A DNA stretch of 19,333 nt from JASGDB01 sp049841315. Its GTDB lineage: Bacteria; Bacteroidota; Bacteroidia; Flavobacteriales; Weeksellaceae. A program made the translations under genes and the position numbers. Under the pieces are notes generated by a model. That model was not told the origin of the DNA, did no database searches, and worked only from the letters and a program-made list of their open reading frames with translations. Below, piece by piece: positions 15,148 to 19,333 of the stretch. The stretch covers positions 1 to 19,333 of the forward strand of contig JASGDB010000017.1 in assembly GCA_049841315.1 (NCBI GenBank), written 5' to 3'. Position 1 is the first letter of the stretch, and every line of letters starts with the position of its first letter.

Positions 15148-15611
15148 CACACAATCCTTCCTTTCTCCTCAAGAATCTGAGCTGCATGTTCTTTCGTTTT
15201 CACTTTGTCGATGACCTGAATGCAGATTCCGTTTTCATCGAAAACAAAAGTCGTGCGAACGATTCCCATAAACTCTCTGCCCATAAATTTTTTCAGCTGC
15301 CAAACGCCGAATTTTTCACAAATTTCACGGTTTTCGTCGGCAATCAAATCGAAGGGCAGATTGTTTTTTTCGCTGAAATTTTTCTGGCGTTTTTCCGAAT
15401 CGGCAGAGATTCCCAATAACTGAAAACCCTGTTTTTCCAAGACCGAAAAATGGTCTCGTAAATTACAGGCTTCCATTGTGCAACCCGGCGTTGATGCCTT
15501 TGGATAAAAGAAAACGATGAGTTTTTTGCCTTTAAAATTTTCGGAATTGATGGTTTTTCCGTTTTGGTTTGTTCCGATAAATTCGGGTAATCGGTCGCCG
15601 ATTTTGAGCAT
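15144..15611 (-). CDS. bcp: Thiol peroxidase of the BCP/PrxQ type
   Basis: The 155-residue product is a peroxiredoxin that reduces hydroperoxides, probably with electrons from thioredoxin. The peroxidatic Cys44 lies in YPKASTPGCTMEAC, with the resolving Cys49 five residues on, as in atypical 2-Cys PrxQ enzymes. Thr41 and Pro42 of the active-site TPGC are present. The ATG at 15611 (MLKIGDRLPEF) fits the family; upstream in-frame start codons would add a basic, hydrophobic stretch not found in the family. The gene is divergent from the first toxin-antitoxin module and convergent with apt. A weak promoter-like TATCTTTA lies about 15 bp upstream of the start codon. Confidence 0.93.
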   Translation of the reverse strand: MLKIGDRLPEFIGTNQNGKTINSENFKGKKLIVFFYPKASTPGCTMEACNLRDHFSVLEKQGFQLLGISADSEKRQKNFSEKNNLPFDLIADENREICEKFGVWQLKKFMGREFMGIVRTTFVFDENGICIQVIDKVKTKEHAAQILEEKGRIVC

Positions 15612-15658
15612 AATTTTTGGTTTTGGTAAAGATAAAAATATCTTTTTTGAAAAAATCG

Positions 15659-15666
15659 TACATTTG
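15659..15666 (+). promoter_or_regulatory. -7 promoter element of the first toxin-antitoxin module
   Basis: TACATTTG matches TAnnTTTG and lies 18 bp upstream of the ATG at 15685. No -33 element at normal spacing is clear. Confidence 0.5.
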
Positions 15667-15684
15667 TAATACAATCAAATCGTT

Positions 15685-15834
15685 ATGGAAACAAAAGATA
15701 AAAAAGCAAAAAAAACCACAGAAAAAAAAGAACAGCAACCGAAGAAAAAATACTCTAAAACTTGGTTGGCAATGTTGGCAAACAAAGACAATCCGCCTGT
15801 TGAAATTGTGGACAGAAGAGCCGTTCTGAAATAG
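15685..15834 (+). CDS. Small lysine-rich protein, candidate antitoxin of the first PIN toxin
   Basis: This 49-residue gene starts at an ATG 18 bp after a TAnnTTTG element and ends two bases before the PIN toxin start, the usual antitoxin position. The N-terminal half (1-25) holds 11 lysines and is probably disordered or nucleic-acid binding. The C-terminal half (SKTWLAMLANKDNPPVEIVDRRAVLK) looks like a short helix followed by an extended tail that could enter the toxin active site. No ribbon-helix-helix, AbrB or Phd domain is recognisable, so the identification rests on position and size only. It could also be an unrelated small basic protein. Confidence 0.6.
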   Translation: METKDKKAKKTTEKKEQQPKKKYSKTWLAMLANKDNPPVEIVDRRAVLK

Positions 15835-15836
15835 AT

Positions 15837-16253
15837 ATGCGATATTTGTTAGACACTAATATAGTCGTTTATGTCATATCCAACGACTATGAAATTTCCA
15901 ATGACACACAGTCAATTCTGGAAGATTATTCCAGTTTGTTGTTTATGAGTTCTGTTTCTTTGATAGAATTGGCACAACTTTTCCGTATCGGGAAAATAAA
16001 AAGCAAAAAATACAAATCCTCCACCGAAATGACAAAAGCCATTGAAGAAGAATTTGGCATAAAAATTCTTCCCTTTGCGAAAGAACACGGCATTACTTTG
16101 ACAAAATTAGACATCGCCGAAAATCACAACGACCCTTTTGACCACGCTATAATTTCTCACGCCATTACCGAAAAACTGACACTTGTTTCTTCCGACAAAA
16201 AATTCAAAGATTACACCTCGCAAGGATTGGAATTCGTTTATAACAAAAGGTAA
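15837..16253 (+). CDS. PIN-domain ribonuclease toxin, VapC type
   Basis: The 138-residue product is a PIN-domain nuclease of the Sll0205-like group, in which toxins cleave RNA with Mg2+ or Mn2+ until bound by an antitoxin. The acidic active-site residues are present: Asp6 (LLDTN), Glu44 (SLIELAQ), Asp99/Asp102 (HNDPFDHAII) and Asp120 (SSDKKF). The pattern N-DPFDHAIISHA is typical of this group. The upstream 49-residue gene is separated by two bases, consistent with translational coupling. An AT-rich 10-bp hairpin (16254-16278) follows directly and may act as a weak terminator. The target RNA is unknown. Confidence 0.88.
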   Translation: MRYLLDTNIVVYVISNDYEISNDTQSILEDYSSLLFMSSVSLIELAQLFRIGKIKSKKYKSSTEMTKAIEEEFGIKILPFAKEHGITLTKLDIAENHNDPFDHAIISHAITEKLTLVSSDKKFKDYTSQGLEFVYNKR

Positions 16254-16278
16254 TTTTTGAAAATTTTATTTTCAAAAA
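16254..16278. repeat. AT-rich hairpin between the two toxin-antitoxin modules
   Basis: tttttgaaaa (16254-16263) pairs perfectly with ttttcaaaaa (16269-16278) around a 5-nt loop. It begins at the stop codon of the first toxin gene. It could be a weak terminator or a binding site. Confidence 0.45.
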
Positions 16279-16309
16279 CCGTATAAAATATTTATATTTG
16301 TCCGTATAA
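16279..16309 (+). promoter_or_regulatory. Promoter and repeat operator of the second toxin-antitoxin module
   Basis: TATATTTG (16293-16300) is a perfect TAnnTTTG element 19 bp before the antitoxin ATG. It is flanked by direct repeats of CCGTATAA at 16279-16286 and 16302-16309, spaced 23 bp apart. Ribbon-helix-helix antitoxins commonly bind short repeated half-sites over their own promoter, so these are candidate operators. Confidence 0.5.
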
Positions 16310-16319
16310 TAATTTTGAA

Positions 16320-16568
16320 ATGGATACGAAACTGACTTTAAAATTAAACGAAAACGTTATTGAACGTGCCAAAAAATATACTTCAAACAAAAAATTGAGT
16401 TTGTCGAGATTGGTAGAAAATTACCTTGATTCTTTGACCCGGGAACAAACCGATGATTTTGAAATTTCTGCTTTCGTGAAAAGCATTTCCAGCGGAAAAA
16501 GCATTCCCCTTGATGACGAAAAACTGAAAAAAGAATATCACGATTTCCTTGACGAAAAATACAGATAA
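16320..16568 (+). CDS. Ribbon-helix-helix antitoxin (DUF6364-like)
   Basis: The 82-residue product starts MDTKLTLKLNENVIERAKKYTSNKKLSLSRLVENYL, the strand-helix-helix pattern of ribbon-helix-helix DNA-binding proteins, which dimerise through the strand. The C-terminal part (about 45-82, DFEISAFVKSISSGKSIPLDDEKLKKEYHDFLDEKYR) is the likely toxin-neutralising segment. It probably also represses its own operon through the CCGTATAA repeats. The toxin gene starts two bases after its stop codon. The family name is from recall of the pattern. Confidence 0.85.
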   Translation: MDTKLTLKLNENVIERAKKYTSNKKLSLSRLVENYLDSLTREQTDDFEISAFVKSISSGKSIPLDDEKLKKEYHDFLDEKYR

Positions 16569-16570
16569 AA

Positions 16571-16987
16571 ATGCAGAAGATATTTTTGGATACCAATATT
16601 GTGGTAGATTTTCTTGGCGAAAGAGAGCCTTTTTATAATGCTTCTGCAAAAATTCTGACCCTTGCCGATAAAAAGAAAATCAAAATTTTTACCTCGCCGG
16701 TTTCTGTTTCTACGGCTTTTTATCTTCTTTCAAAATATGAAAATCCTAAAACGGCGCTCGAAAAAATCAGGAAATTCAAATTGCTTTGTTCAATTTCCGT
16801 AATGGACGATGAGGTTGTGGAAAAAGCAATGAACGCCGGTTTCAAAGATTTTGAAGACGCAATGCAATATTTCAGTGCTATTGCAACAAATTGTGATAAT
16901 ATAATTACCCGCAACGAAAAAGATTTTAAAAACGCTCTGATTCCCGTAATGAACGCTGAAAGTTATCTGCAAACATTGAAGAAATAA
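16571..16987 (+). CDS. PIN-domain ribonuclease toxin, VapC type (PIN_3, COG5573-like)
   Basis: The 138-residue product begins with the PIN signature IFLDTNIVVDFLGEREPFY (Asp7). The later acidic residues are Asp93/Asp96 in FKDFEDAMQYFSA and Asp118 in ITRNEKDF, which follow the PIN_3/COG5573 pattern. There is no glutamate at the usual second active-site position (the segment reads SPVSVSTAFYLL), which seems normal for this subgroup. It is the toxin of the upstream ribbon-helix-helix antitoxin. It differs strongly from the first PIN toxin of the window, so the two modules are not a recent duplication. nth starts seven bases downstream. Confidence 0.88.
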   Translation: MQKIFLDTNIVVDFLGEREPFYNASAKILTLADKKKIKIFTSPVSVSTAFYLLSKYENPKTALEKIRKFKLLCSISVMDDEVVEKAMNAGFKDFEDAMQYFSAIATNCDNIITRNEKDFKNALIPVMNAESYLQTLKK

Positions 16988-16994
16988 ACCCAAA

Positions 16995-17615
16995 ATGACC
17001 AAAAAACAAAGAGCCGAAATCATCATCAAAGAATTGGAAAAACTTTATCCCGAAACGCCGATTCCGCTGGACCACAAAGATGCTTATACTTTAATGGTTG
17101 CCGTTGCGCTTTCTGCACAAACCACCGACAAAAAGGTCAACGAAATTACACCGAAACTTTTCGCAGTCGCCGATACTCCCGAAAAAATGGCAAAACTGAG
17201 CGTTGAAGAAATCAAAGAACTCATTAAAGAAATCGGACTTGCCAATTCCAAAGCCAAAAATCTGAAACGAATGGCAGAACAACTTTTGGAGCGACACAAC
17301 GGAATCGTTCCGCAAACTTTTGAAGAGTTGGAAAATCTGGCAGGAGTTGGTCATAAAACGGCGAGTGTTGTGATGAGCCAAGCGTTTGGTTTTCCCGCAT
17401 TTCCCGTAGATACGCACATTCACAGGCTGATGACACAATGGAAACTGACTTCGGGGAAAAACGTCGCCGAAACCGAAAAAGACGCAAAATCAATTTTTCC
17501 GAAAGAAACGTGGAACAAACTTCATCTTCAAATTATTTTCTACGGACGGGAATTTTCTCCGGCAAGAGGAAAAGGCGAAAAAGATTTTTTGACGAAAATG
17601 CTTTTTGAAAAATAA
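16995..17615 (+). CDS. nth: Endonuclease III-type DNA glycosylase/AP lyase lacking the Fe-S cysteines
   Basis: The 206-residue product removes oxidised pyrimidines from DNA and nicks the abasic site. The helix-hairpin-helix motif LAGVGHKTASVV (about 115-126) carries catalytic Lys121, and Asp139 lies in PVDTHIHRL; these match Lys120 and Asp138 of E. coli Nth. The C-terminal four-cysteine [4Fe-4S] loop is replaced by GREFSPARGKGEKDF. The whole protein has no cysteine. The length is close to the E. coli enzyme, so this is not a truncation. The gene follows the second PIN toxin gene by seven bases and may be read from its promoter. A terminator follows at 17614-17643. Confidence 0.93.
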   Translation: MTKKQRAEIIIKELEKLYPETPIPLDHKDAYTLMVAVALSAQTTDKKVNEITPKLFAVADTPEKMAKLSVEEIKELIKEIGLANSKAKNLKRMAEQLLERHNGIVPQTFEELENLAGVGHKTASVVMSQAFGFPAFPVDTHIHRLMTQWKLTSGKNVAETEKDAKSIFPKETWNKLHLQIIFYGREFSPARGKGEKDFLTKMLFEK

Positions 17616-17660
17616 AAAAACCTCAGAGAAATCTGAGATTTTTGTGGGTACTGAAGGATT
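17614..17660. repeat. Left copy of the terminator/tRNA-Val 3'-end block
   Basis: The block has aaaaaaacctcaga, identical over 14 bases to 18957-18970, a hairpin (17622-17627 with 17632-17637) and a T tract, and so ends nth. Next comes gtgggtactgaaggatt (17644-17660), which matches the 3' end of the tRNA-Val gene at 18997-19013 in 15 of 17 positions. The hairpin interior is the exact reverse complement of the right-hand one. This looks like the left boundary of an inserted segment that includes the Fic gene. Confidence 0.55.
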
Positions 17661-17773
17661 TTATATTTTCCTTGTTTCGCATTGATATTTAACATTTTAC
17701 AGGTTTTTATGAGTCAGGGTAAGCCTGAAAGTATGCCTTTTGAATCATAATTTTCATTCCTGTATTATTAAAA

Positions 17774-17802
17774 TGAGGCAATTAATTTTGCTAATTGCCT
17801 CA
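17774..17802 (+). promoter_or_regulatory. Operator O1 upstream of the Fic gene
   Basis: A perfect palindrome, TGAGGCAATTA-N7-TAATTGCCTCA. The -33 promoter element TTTG (17787-17790) lies inside it, so a protein bound here should block RNA polymerase. The half-site recurs at 17836-17846. Confidence 0.7.
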
Positions 17803-17819
17803 AAATTTGACTATATTTG
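17787..17819 (+). promoter_or_regulatory. Promoter of the Fic gene
   Basis: A -33 TTTG (17787-17790) and a -7 TATATTTG (17812-17819) are separated by 21 bp, within the range seen in Bacteroidota. Transcription should begin near 17824, which is downstream of the possible start codon at 17795 and favours the ATG at 17846. Confidence 0.65.
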
Positions 17820-17846
17820 AGGTGATTAAACTTTATAATTGCCTCA
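17818..17846 (+). promoter_or_regulatory. Operator O2 overlapping the Fic start codon
   Basis: TGAGGTGATTA-N7-TAATTGCCTCA has the same 11-7-11 layout as O1. The right half is identical and the left half has two changes. It overlaps the last two bases of the -7 element and ends on the A of the ATG. Its centre is 44 bp from that of O1, about four helical turns. Confidence 0.65.
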
Positions 17847-18952
17847 TGACCTATAACTGGCAACTTCCCAACTGGGCTGATTTTACTTATGATGATTCTG
17901 TAATAGATTCATTAGTAATGGATTTTGCCCTTGAAACAGGAGAATTGAAAGGTCTGGTAGATTCTCTTCCTGAAGACACACAACAAGATACCATTATTCA
18001 GTTTATGATTTCAGAAGCTGTTAAAACTTCTGAAATTGAAGGAGAATTTTTCAGCAGGCAAGATATTATGTCTTCCATTAAAAGGCATTTGGGTCTTTCA
18101 AATACTGTCAATATCAGAGATAAAAAATCTCAGGGAGTTGCTTCTCTTATGGTGGAAGTAAGAAAGTCCTATCAGGAAAAACTTACAGAAAATTTAATTA
18201 AAAACTGGCATCATACCCTAATGAGCAGTAGTCCTTACATTAATGCAGGAACATACAGAACAGGGGAAGAGCCAATGCAGATTATTTCAGGTGCTTATGG
18301 AAAGGAAACTATTCATTATGAAGCACCCCCTTCTCATAAAGTTCCTAATGAAATGAGCAGCTTCATCAAATGGTATAATGATTTTGAGGTTTCTGCAACT
18401 AACATTAAGAATATCCTCATCAAAACTTCAATCTCTCATTTATATTTTGAAAGCATACACCCTTTTGAAGATGGAAATGGCAGAATTGGAAGAGCCATTG
18501 CAGAAAAATGCCTTTCTCAATCTCTGGGAAGACCTGTTTTAATGAGCCTTTCCAGCACCATTGAAAAAAACAAAAAGCATTATTACAATGCCCTTATGTC
18601 TGCCCAAAAATCATTGGATATTACCAACTGGATATTGTATTTTTCCTCTGTCATTCTGGAATCCCAAAAGAATGCAAAACAAACAATCCTGTTCACACTC
18701 AGCAAAGCCAAATTTATGGACAAGCATAAATCCCTGATGAATGAAAGACAGGTAAAAGCTGTCCTAAAAATGTTTGATTCGGGTGTTTCTGGTTTTGAGG
18801 GAGGAATGACTGCAAGAAAGTATGTATCTATTACAAAATCATCCAGAGCTACTGCTACAAGGGATTTACAAGACCTTACTGATAAAAAGGTTCTGCTTCA
18901 AAAGGGAGAAGGAAGGAATGTTAGTTATGAGTTGAATCTGGAAGAAAGGTAA
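17846..18952 (+). CDS. Fic-family protein with N-terminal DUF4172 and C-terminal winged helix
   Basis: The 368-residue product belongs to the Fic family, which usually transfers AMP from ATP to a hydroxyl side chain of a target protein. The N-terminal DUF4172 region begins MTYNWQLPNWADFTY. A self-inhibitory motif of the form [S/T]xxxE[G/N] is seen at 61-66 (TSEIEG), so this is a class II (self-inhibited) Fic. The catalytic motif HPFEDGNGRIGR has His205. The C-terminal 70 residues (about 295-362) form a helix-turn-helix with a wing (TKSSRATATRDLQDLTDKKVLLQKGEGRNVSYEL). The ATG at 17846 is chosen over one at 17795, which lies upstream of the predicted transcription start. No antitoxin gene is nearby. 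AT-rich composition and flanking repeats suggest acquisition by transfer. Confidence 0.9.
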   Translation: MTYNWQLPNWADFTYDDSVIDSLVMDFALETGELKGLVDSLPEDTQQDTIIQFMISEAVKTSEIEGEFFSRQDIMSSIKRHLGLSNTVNIRDKKSQGVASLMVEVRKSYQEKLTENLIKNWHHTLMSSSPYINAGTYRTGEEPMQIISGAYGKETIHYEAPPSHKVPNEMSSFIKWYNDFEVSATNIKNILIKTSISHLYFESIHPFEDGNGRIGRAIAEKCLSQSLGRPVLMSLSSTIEKNKKHYYNALMSAQKSLDITNWILYFSSVILESQKNAKQTILFTLSKAKFMDKHKSLMNERQVKAVLKMFDSGVSGFEGGMTARKYVSITKSSRATATRDLQDLTDKKVLLQKGEGRNVSYELNLEER

Positions 18953-18956
18953 CCAC

Positions 18957-18986
18957 AAAAAAACCTCAGATTTCTCTGAGGTTTTT
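18957..18986. terminator. Bidirectional terminator between the Fic gene and tRNA-Val
   Basis: A perfect stem, cctcaga (18964-18970) with tctgagg (18975-18981), has a 4-nt loop and is flanked by A7 and T5. It can end both the Fic transcript (+) and the tRNA transcript (-). It is also the right copy of the repeat block at 17614. Confidence 0.8.
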
Positions 18987-18997
18987 CTTTACAAGTG

Positions 18998-19072
18998 TGG
19001 GTCCTGAGGGATTCGAACCCCCGACCCTCTGGGTGTAAACCAGATGCTCTGAACCAACTGAGCTAAGAACCC
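18998..19072 (-). tRNA. tRNA-Val (anticodon TAC)
   Basis: The 75-nt gene folds as a full cloverleaf on the minus strand. The acceptor stem is GGGTTCT with AGGACCC (one G-U pair). The D arm is GCTC/GAGC, and the anticodon stem TCTGG/CCAGA has loop TTTACAC with anticodon TAC. The variable loop is 5 nt, and the T arm carries TTCGAAT. The discriminator base is A. The CCA tail is not encoded, as the next bases are CTT. It reads GUA and other valine codons. Confidence 0.95.
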
Positions 19073-19087
19073 TTGTTTTTGGTTCGG

Positions 19088-19118
19088 CAAATATACAACG
19101 ATTTTTTATTTCTGCAAA
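19088..19118 (-). promoter_or_regulatory. Promoter of tRNA-Val
   Basis: On the minus strand, TTTG (19115-19118) and TATATTTG (19088-19095) are separated by exactly 19 bp, a textbook Bacteroidota promoter. The tRNA 5' end is 15 bp beyond the -7 element. Confidence 0.75.
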
Positions 19119-19149
19119 TTTTTTTCTAAAAATTCTCAGGGCAAACTCA

Positions 19150-19170
19150 CACTTTTTATTAAAAAAAGTG
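19150..19170. repeat. Short AT hairpin
   Basis: cacttttt (19150-19157) pairs with aaaaagtg (19163-19170) around a 5-nt loop. It could be a weak terminator for a gene beyond the right edge. Confidence 0.4.
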
Positions 19171-19229
19171 GTTCTTCGACAAAAACTGTGGATTTTAAAA
19201 TTAACTTTTATCTATAATTCTAAATTTCT

Positions 19230-19333
19230 GTTCTTTTGTCTTGAAACAAAAGAACCAAAAGTTCAAGACTTGGAAACTCGGCTAAAATTTTAAACAATTT
19301 TCTAAAATTTCCAAAACTCGGGCGGAAACCTAA
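19230..19333. repeat. Non-coding repetitive tail with inverted repeat
   Basis: gttcttttgt (19230-19239) pairs with acaaaagaac (19246-19255) around cttgaa. The rest repeats short motifs such as ctaaaattt (19274 and 19302 regions) and a pair of aactcgg segments. The style recalls intergenic repeats of Flavobacteriia that begin with a cttttgt...acaaaag hairpin. That resemblance is from recall, not comparison. No coding frame is convincing. Confidence 0.45.

Noticed and set aside
15612..15674. Extra 21 N-terminal codons for the BCP-type peroxiredoxin
   Set aside because: The stretch overlaps the divergent promoter of the toxin-antitoxin module and is not like the family N-terminus, which begins at MLKIGDRLPEF.
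17661..17773. Integrase remnant or small gene between the left repeat block and the Fic operators
   Set aside because: The 113 bp contain no open frame of useful length and no recognisable fragment.
17795..17845. Extra 17 N-terminal codons for the Fic protein
   Set aside because: They overlap operator O1 and the promoter, and would start upstream of the predicted transcription start; MTYNWQLPNW fits the DUF4172 start.

Overview
The window looks like chromosomal DNA of a Flavobacteriia member of the Bacteroidota, most likely near Chryseobacterium, Kaistella or Elizabethkingia. The base composition is AT-rich, start codons lack clear Shine-Dalgarno sequences, and at least eight genes are preceded by the Bacteroidota promoter motif TAnnTTTG. 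The centre holds a complete alternative complex III (Act) respiratory operon, and the intergenic spaces carry palindromic repeats of the kind common in this group. The taxonomic call is an inference from gene content and motifs.

Layout: (1) 1-1290 holds a GatB/YqeY-domain gene and a BrxA/BrxB-type bacilliredoxin gene, each bordered by palindromic repeats. (2) 1291-1669 is a non-coding stretch with four hairpins in a row, followed by the probable control region of a two-component pair. The pair is a histidine kinase (1670-3214) and an OmpR-type regulator (3426-4112), separated by a non-coding repeat element. (3) A SPOR-domain secreted protein lies on the minus strand (4177-4710), convergent with the regulator across a strong bidirectional terminator. 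(4) 4897-13297 is actABCDEF, the quinol:cytochrome c oxidoreductase that replaces bc1 in this phylum. It starts at a TAnnTTTG promoter and ends at a terminator; no oxidase (cox) genes follow within the window. (5) 13423-15611 holds a multidomain lipoprotein, apt, and a convergent bcp-type peroxiredoxin whose stop codon overlaps that of apt. (6) 15685-17615 holds two consecutive PIN-domain (VapC-type) toxin-antitoxin modules running almost directly into nth (endonuclease III). (7) 17616-19072 holds a solitary Fic-family AMP-transferase gene with its own operator array, set between two related copies of a terminator plus the 3' end of tRNA-Val. (8) tRNA-Val(TAC) on the minus strand and a non-coding repetitive tail end the window.

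Working together: the Act proteins take electrons from menaquinol, pass them through ActB iron-sulfur clusters and ActA/ActE hemes, and deliver them to a terminal oxidase encoded elsewhere. The right-hand 4 kb is an accessory region of toxin-antitoxin and Fic genes around housekeeping genes (bcp, nth, tRNA-Val).

The most interesting signals are these. The Fic gene has two 29-bp operators of identical geometry, 44 bp apart, overlapping its promoter and its start codon, and its product has a C-terminal winged helix that could bind them. The Fic gene is bounded by a duplicated terminator/tRNA-Val 3' end, like a one-gene island. The endonuclease III contains no cysteine and so cannot hold the usual Fe-S cluster. 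A 49-residue lysine-rich protein occupies the antitoxin position of the first VapC module. ActB contains a canonical EF-hand loop.
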